A model generated the notes under the pieces. It saw only the letters and a list, made by a program, of their open reading frames with translations, searched no databases and was not told the DNA's origin. Shown one piece after another: positions 13,148 through 21,660 of a DNA stretch of 64,000 nt; the stretch's first letter is position 1; every line of letters begins with the position of its first letter. The translations under genes and the position numbers were made by a program. Source of the DNA: Istiophorus platypterus (Eukaryota; Chordata; Actinopteri; Istiophoriformes; Istiophoridae); the NCBI GenBank assembly GCA_016859345.1, contig CM029126.1, positions 16,034,027 through 16,098,026 of the forward strand. Direction: 5' to 3'.

Positions 13148-16100
13148 CTGAAATTTTGAGAAAGAAAGGTATTAAAAGAATGTTCTAAAAAATCAAAGTC
13201 AAAAATGTACAAAGAATATGAGCTGTTGAGACCTAGAAAAGTACTTACCTTCCAGCGGTTACCACATTCATTACACAGGACAAATGTGGTCATTGGCTCA
13301 TCAGCACTGCGTGTCTGCACCTACCAGACACACAGAGGGGGGTCAGCAGATATAAGCATTGCATGAAAGTGCAAAGAAGCAACTGACTGAATCTAGAGAA
13401 GACGTGATTAAACCTGGGAGACAAACATTTACTCCTAATTGCTTAAGGTGTATTTACTCTGGTATAATGGAATAAGATCTCGTGAATACAGATTTGTTAA
13501 CAGGCTTTCATGTCTTTGACAAATGCTCCTTAAATGATGCCAAGAAATTCAGACAATATCAATGACATAATCAAAGTGAATTTATTAGTCATACCACCTA
13601 ACTACCACAGCAGTCTTATTGCTGGCTTATTGATGATATTCTTCCAACGTCTTGCATTCTGTCACTGACTCCTGCACAGTTCCCTTCTTACTCACTCACA
13701 ATTATAAATGTTTTTGTTGCTCTAATGATTAATTTTTTTGTTTTGAAACTTCACAAATCAACCCTGAGATTCAAGATTAGGATGGGAAAATATAAAAAAA
13801 ACTCCCAGAGCTCATCAATGTACGTCCAGTCCTGTAGGCGTTAAGGTTTGTTTGTGTGAACTGTGTGCTGGTACATACAGTATATGCCCATATATTTACC
13901 TGGTTGTAGGTGCAGTTCTTCTTCTTGCACTTGCCGCACTGCAGCAGGTCGGTGGTGGTGCCACCGGTTTTGGCCATCTGGTGCTCCCTGATGGCCTCCT
14001 GGGTGAGAACGTTCCTCAGCTGTTTCAGCTCATCGCTGGCCATTTCCTACACAAAGACAGCATGTCAAGGGAGCAGAGGGGACAATGTGAAGTGGTTAGG
14101 AGCGGGAAGCAGGAGTGTGTGAGAAATACAGACGCCAAGTGCGACGGGTGGGCAACTGACAAAGTGTTATCCGGTGCAAAAACAATCATGAAGGGAGACT
14201 ATTGCTGAGTAAAGATGAAGCTGCAGAGAATGGTACCTCAGCGGACATGGTGGCGATGCGGCTTAACTCGATGCTCCCTGCCAGTACGTTCTTGCGAAGC
14301 CCAGGGTTCTTGGGGTCCTTCAAGTTGCTGATGCGGCTGCGAACTCTATTCTTATATTTCATATCAGTGGCCTTTATCTCCTGGTAAATATGTGCGCGGT
14401 GTAGTCAAGGGAGAATTCAATCCACTTTGGCGTCTACCTGATCTATCTGACCACAGTAATAATGTCAAACGGGATCCCTAACATCTGAATCCTTTCCATC
14501 ACTGAATGAACTAATGATTAGTGAAACCAATCCTGGCAAACAATTAACTAAACTGAAGGATATGATCTTCAATCTCTGCTGCCATGCTGTCACAGTTAGC
14601 TCCAAAATCTTTGTAGTCATCTGTGAAGACCAGGAAAAAATATTTCATGTTAATATGCAGACAAAACAGATATACTTCTTATGTAGTTTATTGCTGTATC
14701 CAGTCTGTCTTGGTATGAGTTACCTTGTCAGCATATCAAGACATTAGCTGCTGTTGTTAATCACTTTAAGGGATAAAGTATAATATTAGCCTCACCATCT
14801 GTGCGCAGGGCAGCTGCCAGCATCTCAATGCACTTGTCCCTGATGGAGTCTCCGGTAGCCAGGTGAGGGGACAGTGGTCCCCCAGAAGAACTGAAGCCAG
14901 GTGACATGGGGCTGGTCGGGGTGGTGGGAGTTTTAGGGGCATCGACTTTTCCCTTTCTGTGGAAAAAAATAAAAAAATTTAAAAAAGACACATTACAACA
15001 ATCACAAAGTAGGATGACAAATGTCACATCTTGTTTTTCATGGTCTGATTTGAACCACAAGGAACTTTTTTCAAACGGAGACTGGTGTCTGAACTGGAGA
15101 TATTTATTTATCTATTTTTCTGGAGCAGAATTTAATTTTTTTGCCTTTTTAGAAGTAAATCTTGATCTAAATGGATGTAATGAAACAAAGCTGCGCTTAG
15201 CAAAGTGAAGCCCATTTATCACTGTTCAAGCAGCCAATTTATCCACTCAGGAGCATCAATATTTATATGTCCAAAACTCACTCTCTTACTTCAGCTAGAT
15301 TGAATATAAAATAGTTATGAGGATAATCAGTATAAATCATAACGGACCAACAATCACTTGAATATTGTAAAAAAAAAAATATATCATAATGAAATACCTC
15401 TCAATGCCATCAGATGAGGGCTTCCTCTGCGGCGGTCCAGGCTGAGAGGTCTTAGGGCCATGAGACTCTCTCCTATGATACAAAGTCAGAGTCATTATCT
15501 GTATTATCCATATGCTTTAACTTCTAAAACCTGCAAAACTTCAACAAAAAAAAATAAATTCAGAAATATTCAGTAGTTCGGTGAAATTTAACTTGAGTCA
15601 TTTACCTTTCACTTGTAAGCTTCTTTGCTGGTTGTGAGCTGCTTTTCTTTGAATCAATGGATTCCCGTCTATGTAATAAGACTCTTTCAGTAAATCTGGT
15701 TAACTGACAATGTTCTATCCATTTTTCATTTCCAAGTATGAGGCAGATTGAGATTAGCAGATACGGGTCCTACCTGTCGGGTTTGGAGTCGGTTGATTGG
15801 CGTTTCACAGGTTGGCCCGGCTTAGAGTCACTGGAGTCTTTCCTGCAAAAAAAAAAAAAAAAAGAAGAGAAGAAATAGAGCTGTGACACTGATGCATTTT
15901 TGTTTTGATCAAGTGTAGAAACATAAACTTGGGGATAATGTTTGACATGAATCAGCATAAAATTGAATATACACAGTAGGGCCAATTTTCCTGCTCCTGC
16001 ACACCTGTGTTTTTCTTTTTTGACATCCAAACTGGGCTTTTTTGGAGGTGGTGGTTTAGAGTTAGAGGAATCTCTCCTGACAAAAGGAAACATTTGTGTA

Positions 16101-19100
16101 TGACTTTGAAACAACTCCAGCAAAGGACAGCAGAAGTATAATAAGGCAAGCTCCTTGTGCACTGAAAACCAACAAAGATTTGTTCCGAGAGCTGAACCAG
16201 CGTGTGTGTCACATCCACAGCTTAACAAACACTGTCACACTTTTGGTGCGCCAACCTTTCTCTCTTGGCGTCACTTGAGTGTTTGTTAGACACTTTGCTG
16301 TCTGACGAGTCTTTCCTGCAAAAAGAAAACAGTCTTTGTACCGGGAGAAAAACTAACAGAAGCTTTGATCTGTTTACAGGAGGTTGCTATACACCCACTT
16401 GAACTAGAGAACCAGGGGCTCCCAAATATGTCACAATAAAAATGCAATGGCAGAATAATGAAAAATGACAGACTTTCCAAAATTACCAAGCTGAAAAAGC
16501 TTATTCTTTCAAATCCTGTAACTGATGATCCTCAAGAGCAAAACAGAAAACTTGTTTTTTAAGGATGAATAAGGCACAGAATAACTTCCAGATCCCGGAC
16601 CTTTCTTTCCTCGTGTGATCTGAAGTCTTCTTCTGTGAAGTAGGTTTCGAATCCAATGACTCCTTTCTGCTGTGGCAAATTACAAAAGGATTCAACAAAG
16701 AGAAGAACTTTCCAAATGAAATTACAGATTATTTTTCCATAATAATGCTCCCAGACACGTCAAGGCAGTTATTGCAGACATGCAGTCTGTGATATGAACT
16801 CAACTGAACCAGACCTCTCTTTCTCCTTTCTCCCATCCAGTGAGGGACGCTTCGGAGGAGGTGGCGGGGGGTGAAGGTGAAGAGGGAGCGGAGGAAGAGG
16901 AGCATTGGGGTCAGGAGGCTCTTTTCTAAACGAAGAGACGCATTTGAGCTGAGCTGAATCACTTCATGGTGAGTGTGAACACTAGTAGAAAACGTCAGTG
17001 TGATAAAATACATGTGGCCATGCAGACTCTGACCTTGGTGGTGGAGGATGAAGGTGAAGAGGAAGAGGAGCTATTGGAGCATTTGGGTCCGGCGGAACTT
17101 TCCTGATGTGACAATCAAAACTAGTTTGAGAATCCCCGTAAAATCTCGAACTTCTCTGCACTCAAAAACTGAATCACAAACATGCACCAAAGCATGCCTG
17201 ACCTCTCTTTCTTTACTTCCAGTGAGGGTTGCTGTTTAGCCGGAGGAGAGGCGGGTCGAGGCGCATGAGGACGGGAGTGTCTGGAGGAAGCATCTTTACT
17301 GTCCTTCCTGAACAAATGTGACACAGTACAGATCAGAGCGCTGCACCTCAAGAGTCCCGAAAAATGTAGCATGCTGTTAAAGCTCACTATAAAATCCTTG
17401 TAATAAAGACACACCTGACTGACTCATCACAGCATGCACCATGCACGGCGGGCATCCTGTTAGGCCTAGGAGTCTGGTTATAAAACTGCAGGAACAAATG
17501 TCAGTGAATGTGAGTCAGAAACACTTTTGTTATGCAGTATCAGCAGGAGCATATGAAACTTTCATGCGCTTCAGCTCAAGCAATGAAAGAATCCCGACCT
17601 GTCTTTCTTCGCAACTAAAGAGGGGCGTTTGATGGGGAGAGGTGTCCGAGCAGGTCGGGGTGGTGAGGGGAACCGGGTGGGATACAGAATACTACTGTCC
17701 AGGACTCCTCTCCTGAAATGAATAATTCAATCTGAAGCTCTGCTGGATGGTTTCTGATGTGTAATAATCATTTTTTTAAATCCCTTGTTCTCACCTTTCA
17801 AATACTGTCTTGGGAACATCAGTAGGTTTCTGTCTCAGGGGTTCACTTGACAGTCTCTCTCGCTGCAGTGCATTTATTGGCCTGTCATGTCTGCTTTCTT
17901 CTCTGTGCTTGTCCTTCTTTGTTTCCTCTGCATAGCTGTGCTTCTTGGGCTCCTCGGGTTGTTTTTCCTTCTTGAGTTCTTCCTCGTGTCTCCTCTTTTT
18001 TTGTTCTTCAGGCAGTCTTTCTTTTCTTGGTTCCGGCTTGTGTCTTTCACTTTGCAGGTCTTGTCCTTGCTTCTGTTTCTTGTTATCTATCTCCAGTTGG
18101 GTGTCCTCAATATTTTTTTGTTTTTTGGATTCTTCTAAATGATTCTCTCTTCTGATATCTTGCGGACCTTTCTCATTTTTGGGCTCCTCCAAGTGCTTTT
18201 CATCCCCGAGGTCATTGCTGTGTCTCTTTTTGTTTTTGTGCTCATCATTATTTTTCTCTTTTCTGTTTTTATCTAAGTGTTTTTTGTCAGGATCTGAGTC
18301 ATGTTTTGGTTTGACATCCTGTCTCCTGTGACTAGAAGAAACAAAAGAAGTATTGTTTTTACCTCCTTTCAACAGCCAGCAAACATTTACTAGTTTGATT
18401 TACATCAAGTTTATTGACAGAATGCAAAATAGACCACATTTGGACAGGATTAAATAATAAAGTGGGAGATGGGTAATAACACAACTTCCCTTCACCACTG
18501 TAGTAAAAGTCATTCCAGGTGGGATTTTACTCACCAGCAAATTACACCACCTGTTTTCATTTTTGACAATTTGACGCAGAAAACCATTTGAACTCCATCA
18601 CCAGCAGACTTGGCATTATTTCTAACATCATGTCATTTACCAATAATTATTTAGCAGTAATTAAAATCATAAATATAGATGGTTGCAAACAGTAATACCA
18701 AAGCAAGTACATACACACTAAAGGACCATTAGTTTTTAATTCACTTTAATGTTAAAACTGATTTATATATTTGATGAGCTGCTGCTAGAAGATCTGATGT
18801 CAAATGAGGTATTCTCTCTATCATTTTTATCTAAATTCTTTTTGTCTTCTAATCTTATAGCACTGTCCTTGGTGCTGAAAATGGTCTTTGTTTATACTGT
18901 ATTTGCTGCGTCCCAGGTTATGTTTGCGGGGGTAATGTATTTCCCTTGTAGATCATCACTGCAATTACAGTAAGGATGACAACAGTCCATCAACAGCTGT
19001 CAGAGGATACAAAAACTGTACTTCTTCAAATGATGATGCAATGTTACTTAAATGACAAAGAGGTGAAAACAGAATGACTTAAAATTTCCCACGAGAAAGA

Positions 19101-20482
19101 GACAATCAGATGTTTTTACAACATTTGACATCATCCTTAAATTACTACTACCTTATTGCTGGTTAGCATACAAAGTATTCTCCAGGCAGTAGAATTTTAT
19201 GTATTTTCTTTCATCTTTTAATTTCTTGAGTGTCTTTGCACAAAAATGCTGTTGCATGTGGGGTTCAGCTAGTTTTCAAGGTGCATGTAAAGTTTGCTTA
19301 AATCTGAAGCAGTTTAGACACTTTGGGGGTTAGTGCAGCTATCCTGGTAATGAACAAAAACTTTATTTCTTCATGGTTCTCCTTCTGCATAAAATGTAAA
19401 GTTACCTGTGTGGTTCCTTTGCAGCATTTGTGAAAGTACTGACCTACTCTGTGTCTCAGAGGGGGAGCCGTTTGGAGACGCTGCTGTTTTGCTGGAGTCC
19501 ACTCCGTTCTTCATTTCGGCTGGTTTCTCAGAGTGAGAATGGCCAGAATCTGTGTGAGTGTATGTGACAGGGGAATAATTCAGTCCACTGACATATTCAT
19601 TGTACAAACCTCTATTTGACTGCTCATTAAATCGTGTACGTATGTTAATTGTGTATCATGCTATAAAATGATGTGTACCAAGAAGTCTTTTCCAGTCTTT
19701 AATGAGGACCTTTGCCAATGCAATGACTTCCTCATCTGTGCAATGTTTCCTGATCCCGTTCACAGACATGCCAATCCTTGTTTCCTATAACAAACATATA
19801 CGTATAAATGTACAGTGTGAACCACAATGACCATGCAGTTTATTCCATTTTTATAAATTTCACATGTCAGTTATTCTTGCACAGCTTTTCATTAGTTAAC
19901 TGGTTGAAAAGCAATGATAAAACTGTACTCTTATCTAATATACAGCTGTAAACAAATCAAAGCTATATACCAAAGCCTACCTGGAGAAGTTTGAGCGTCA
20001 TATTGAAACTTTTCAGTTCTTTCAGCAGGTCCAGAGCGCCCTCCTGCACATGCAAAGTAATCACAGCCGACATCATTTAGACTTTTAACCTTTAAAATCT
20101 TAAATGTGTTCACTTTTGAATATGTGATAACGGTGTAAAATGTAGATTTCACAACAAGCAAATGTGAACATTAAAAAAAAAAAAAAAGGAGGTAAGAAAA
20201 TGGCAAGTAAGCAGCAGTTTTCACTTCTGTATTTTAAAGTTTTCATCAGCGTTTAAGAAAAATAAATATCTATGGCATAAATTCAAAGACTGTAGCGCAA
20301 CAGGCTTTTAATATTCATTCTTCTTTGCTTTGCTCGTAAGCGAGAAGTCACAGTGTTTATTGCTTACGTCGGTTACAGCCCTCTCACTGCAAGAGCGCCA
20401 TTTAAAACGACGTCCTGTTTGCAGATTCCGTCACACAACGCACGCACGCACGCACACGAGCGCGCACGCAAACACACACACA

Positions 20483-20515
<33 letters not shown>

Positions 20516-20933
20516 CCTTGCCCACAGGCCGCATTGTTTACTTGCTATTGCATACTTTAGTTTCTGTTTAACATGTCAAATAGCAAGAGATTTGCAGAAC
20601 TCGAGCCAAAGTGCGCCGCACGCTCGGAGAGCGCAACGTCCTGCAAGCGAAATGTGGGAGAAATCCACGCCAAGCACCTGTTGATCGTTTGATACAGTAC
20701 AGTCAGGCTCACATTACAACTGCAAAGACTTCCCAAAAACACGAGGTCGGACTTATCTGCTCCATTAAACCATTTCATTTGCAAGGGAGACACGCACGGG
20801 CCTTCTGCTCGGCACGAGGTGGCAGGACAACGCGCCACCTGTGGGTGTCAAAATATAGTCTCACCGTGTTATTTCTAGACACCATCTTGTCCAGTTTCTT
20901 TGCAATCCGGATGAGATCTTCCTCTCGCGTCAT
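13139..20933 (-). CDS. tcea3: Transcription elongation factor TFIIS, TCEA3-like, with expanded modular linker (21 coding exons, 761 aa)
   Basis: TFIIS binds stalled or backtracked RNA polymerase II in the nucleus and stimulates cleavage of the transcript so elongation can resume. Seen: domain I (LW domain) at residues 1-80, starting [18 protein letters not shown]; a very long linker (about 81-590); the polymerase-binding central domain II (about 595-700, [13 protein letters not shown] then [19 protein letters not shown]); and the C-terminal zinc ribbon with C723/C726 and C751/C754 and the catalytic acidic loop RSADE (D742, E743). Coding exons, in transcript order, are 20865-20933, 19981-20043, 19679-19784, 19444-19549, 17795-18331, 17599-17712, 17203-17307, 17034-17102, 16815-16925, 16601-16666, 16256-16315, 16005-16076, 15774-15842, 15606-15668, 15398-15472, 14796-14956, 14564-14620, 14237-14391, 13900-14046, 13249-13320 and 13139-13147. 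They total 2286 nt, divisible by 3. The start matches the family N-terminus, although the frame stays open upstream. Human TCEA3 is 348 aa, so this protein is more than twice as long, all through the linker. The TCEA3 assignment rests on the linker motif and '[11 protein letters not shown]'. TCEA1 or TCEA2 is less likely. Confidence 0.93.
13249..13320 (-). CDS. tcea3: tcea3 coding exon 20 (zinc ribbon, catalytic RSADE loop)
   Basis: 72 nt, phase 0-0. [20 protein letters not shown] then NRWK. Carries the acidic D-E pair that reaches the polymerase active site and cysteines C751 and C754. Donor is a consensus GTAAGT. Confidence 0.96.
13900..14046 (-). CDS. tcea3: tcea3 coding exon 19 (domain II end and first zinc-ribbon cysteines)
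   Basis: 147 nt, 49 codons, phase 0-0. [20 protein letters not shown], then [20 protein letters not shown] and KKKNCTYNQ. Contains C723 and C726. Acceptor is GTGTAG and donor is GTAAAT. Confidence 0.95.
14237..14391 (-). CDS. tcea3: tcea3 coding exon 18 (domain II)
   Basis: 155 nt. (H)[19 protein letters not shown], then [19 protein letters not shown], ending ATMSAE. It begins after an AC acceptor; an in-frame TGA just upstream prevents extension. Donor is GTACCA. Confidence 0.9.
14392..14563 (-). other. tcea3: U12-type AT-AC intron in tcea3 (172 bp)
   Basis: The intron begins with a perfect ATATCCTT (minor spliceosome 5' site) at 14563-14556 and ends with AC at 14393-14392. TCCCTTGAC, an 8/9 match to the U12 branch consensus TTCCTTRAC, has its branch A at 14405, 13 nt from the 3' end. 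Joining the exons gives EIEDH-IYQEIK, matching the family's EIEDHIYQE. No GT-AG alternative keeps the frame. Confidence 0.88.
14564..14620 (-). CDS. tcea3: tcea3 coding exon 17 (domain II, ends at U12-type donor)
   Basis: 57 nt. [18 protein letters not shown] plus the first base of H. No GT donor in the needed phase exists before the in-frame stop. The exon instead ends directly at ATATCCTT. Confidence 0.85.
14796..14956 (-). CDS. tcea3: tcea3 coding exon 16 (linker end, domain II start)
   Basis: 161 nt. [15 protein letters not shown] followed by [20 protein letters not shown], the beginning of the TFIIS central domain. The preceding 'PKTP..P..P' resembles human TCEA3. Acceptor is CCACAG and donor is GTGAGG. 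Confidence 0.92.
15398..15472 (-). CDS. tcea3: tcea3 coding exon 15 (last linker repeat unit)
   Basis: 75 nt, phase 2-2. [20 protein letters not shown] then SDGIE. A divergent copy of the repeat unit. Acceptor is TCATAG and donor is GTATTT. Confidence 0.8.
15606..15668 (-). CDS. tcea3: tcea3 coding exon 14 (RRESIDSK unit)
   Basis: 63 nt, phase 2-2. [20 protein letters not shown] then E. Acceptor is ACATAG and donor is GTAAAT. Confidence 0.8.
15774..15842 (-). CDS. tcea3: tcea3 coding exon 13 (RKDSSDSK unit)
   Basis: 69 nt, phase 2-2. [20 protein letters not shown] then KPD. Acceptor is TTGCAG after an A/T tract and donor is GTAGGA. Confidence 0.8.
16005..16076 (-). CDS. tcea3: tcea3 coding exon 12 (RRDSSNSK unit)
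   Basis: 72 nt, phase 2-2. Begins [20 protein letters not shown] and ends KEKH. Acceptor is GTCAG and donor is GTGTGC. Confidence 0.77.
16256..16315 (-). CDS. tcea3: tcea3 coding exon 11 (RKDSSDSK unit)
   Basis: 60 nt, phase 2-2. [20 protein letters not shown]. Acceptor is TTGCAG and donor is GTTGGC (weak). Confidence 0.77.
16601..16666 (-). CDS. tcea3: tcea3 coding exon 10 (RKES.DSK unit)
   Basis: 66 nt, phase 2-2. [20 protein letters not shown] then KE. A canonical linker repeat, flanked by acceptor CAGCAG and donor GTCCGG. Confidence 0.77.
16815..16925 (-). CDS. tcea3: tcea3 coding exon 9 (proline repeat unit B)
   Basis: 111 nt, phase 2-2. Begins [20 protein letters not shown] and continues with a proline run, then [12 protein letters not shown]. 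Acceptor is TTTAG and donor is GTCTGG. Confidence 0.77.
17034..17102 (-). CDS. tcea3: tcea3 coding exon 8 (proline repeat unit A)
   Basis: 69 nt, phase 2-2. Encodes [20 protein letters not shown], nearly the same peptide as exon 9. The two look like a tandem exon duplication. Confidence 0.75.
17203..17307 (-). CDS. tcea3: tcea3 coding exon 7 (linker repeat unit)
   Basis: 105 nt, phase 2-2. Begins [17 protein letters not shown] and ends PSLEVKKE. Shares the opening 'RKDS' and the closing 'PSL.VKKE' with other linker exons. Acceptor is TTCAG and donor is GTCAGG. Confidence 0.8.
17599..17712 (-). CDS. tcea3: tcea3 coding exon 6 (proline/arginine linker exon)
   Basis: 114 nt, phase 2-2. Encodes a proline- and arginine-rich stretch with [19 protein letters not shown] and ends VAKKD. 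Acceptor is TTTCAG and donor is GTCGGG (poor at +3 to +5). Confidence 0.75.
17795..18331 (-). CDS. tcea3: tcea3 coding exon 5 (179-aa charged linker exon)
   Basis: 537 nt (179 codons), phase 2 at both ends; acceptor TTCTAG, donor GTGAGA. About residues 115-293. Almost entirely K, E, R, D, Q, N and H, with short irregular repeats such as [18 protein letters not shown] and KQPEEPKKH. Probably a long charged helix or disordered region; no catalytic domain seen. It is open for its whole length and ends at the consensus donor, so I treat it as coding. Human TCEA3 has no counterpart. Confidence 0.8.
18749..18958 (-). pseudogene. Probable decayed duplicate of the tcea3 charged exon
   Basis: A good acceptor (TAATTGCAG) at 18959-18961 is followed, in the phase-2 frame used by the linker exons, by DDLQGKYIT..., an in-frame TAA, then [20 protein letters not shown] and DKNDREN. 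'DKKNLDKN' and 'DLQGKY' resemble 'DKKHLDKN' and 'DLQSER' in exon 5, 0.4-0.6 kb downstream. There is no donor at the end. I read it as a duplicated exon that lost function. A chance K/E-rich stretch is the alternative. Confidence 0.45.
19444..19549 (-). CDS. tcea3: tcea3 coding exon 4 (linker start)
   Basis: Residues 80-114 and part of 115: a serine-rich, low-complexity stretch containing [15 protein letters not shown]. It ends in phase 2 ('AG|'), which sets the phase used by every following linker exon. Donor is GTCAGT. Confidence 0.85.
19679..19784 (-). CDS. tcea3: tcea3 coding exon 3 (domain I)
   Basis: Residues 45-79 and one base of codon 80. Contains [14 protein letters not shown] and [14 protein letters not shown], the conserved end of the LW domain. 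Acceptor is TATAG and donor is GTACAC (weak). Confidence 0.9.
19981..20043 (-). CDS. tcea3: tcea3 coding exon 2 (domain I)
   Basis: Residues 24-44, [20 protein letters not shown] plus Q. Acceptor is TGCAG and donor is GTAGGC. Matches the helical core of the TFIIS N-terminal domain. Confidence 0.9.
20440..20514. repeat. (CA)n / (CACG)n microsatellite in tcea3 intron 1
   Basis: Begins with CACG repeats and becomes mostly pure CA. Lies between coding exons 1 and 2. Confidence 0.95.
20865..20933 (-). CDS. tcea3: tcea3 coding exon 1 (start of domain I)
   Basis: Residues 1-23, ending VSRNNT, followed by donor GTGAGA; phase 0. The length of 23 codons equals the family's first exon. An in-frame open stretch continues upstream to 21158 but looks like 5' UTR. 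Confidence 0.9.
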
Positions 20934-21350
20934 TGCTGCATTTAATCGACTTTTAAACGAGTCAATAACGTCGATTGGATACTTAATAAAATCCGGGGAA
21001 GGAGATAGAGAATAAAAGTTTGGATCCTGCCGCAGTTCGGGCTTTACGCACGGCGTACTCCATTCAGCCCGGAGAGGCGTGTCCTGCTGCGGGGTCCCAG
21101 CTGACCAACGCGACACATGACAACAACTAAATATAGGCATGTAGTAGACACATGGCACAACACTAATATCAAAACCTCAAGGGGATCCATGTAAAAATAT
21201 TCAAACTGTTTGTCAGACTTTTAAAAAACGCCTCCTCGTTTAATCGAGAAATCGGTGACTATCTTTGTTTTCTTTCTATCTTAAATCTCACTGGCTCGAT
21301 ATAATCTCTCGTGTATTTCCCTTGGTTTTTTTTTTTCCTGTATTGTATCA
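20934..21350 (-). promoter_or_regulatory. tcea3 5' flank / presumed promoter region
   Basis: CpG-containing sequence directly upstream of the tcea3 start codon. No TATA box was recognised. The transcription start is not determinable. The frame stays open upstream of the start codon to 21158. Confidence 0.45.
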
Positions 21351-21354
21351 CCAT

Positions 21355-21361
21355 ATGTGTG

Positions 21362-21393
<32 letters not shown>

Positions 21394-21400
21394 AGTGTGT
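21355..21400. repeat. (GT)n microsatellite upstream of tcea3
   Basis: Near-perfect GT repeat with one GA interruption, about 0.4 kb upstream of the tcea3 start. Confidence 0.95.
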
Positions 21401-21439
21401 ACAAGATTGTGGCTCTCACCTCAGATGGGGTCGCTGTCT

Positions 21440-21660
21440 AATGATTAATCTTTACGGACCCAAGGCGGTGCACACTCCACTTGTCTGCTCCCCAGTACCA
21501 GCTGCCTCTGCTGCTCCAAAGAGGAGGCCGGCGCCGAGTCCCACGTTACGACGCCCATTGCCTCACCCGTAACGTCAGCACCCTGCAACAGAGACGCCAC
21601 TTTATAGCCGTTTGGAGAAATTGAGTTTGGAGTTTTTGGAGACTGGATTTGCACTTGCGT
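21440..21660. other. GC-rich segment upstream of tcea3
   Basis: CpG-rich DNA with TAACGTCA (CRE-like, near 21571) and TTTATA (near 21601). It may belong to a divergent promoter or the tcea3 CpG island. No downstream coding exon was recognised on the plus strand. Confidence 0.3.

Noticed and set aside
13852..14208. 118-codon plus-strand ORF
   Set aside because: Antisense shadow of tcea3 exon 19 and its flanking introns.
14540..14570. GT-AG alternatives for the end of tcea3 exon 17
   Set aside because: Available GT dinucleotides are in the wrong phase or follow a stop; none gives the conserved IYQE junction, while the AT-AC reading does.
20931..21158. Upstream in-frame ATG extending tcea3 by 75 residues
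   Set aside because: The extension is unlike any TFIIS N-terminus, and the ATG at 20933 gives the exact 23-residue family first exon.
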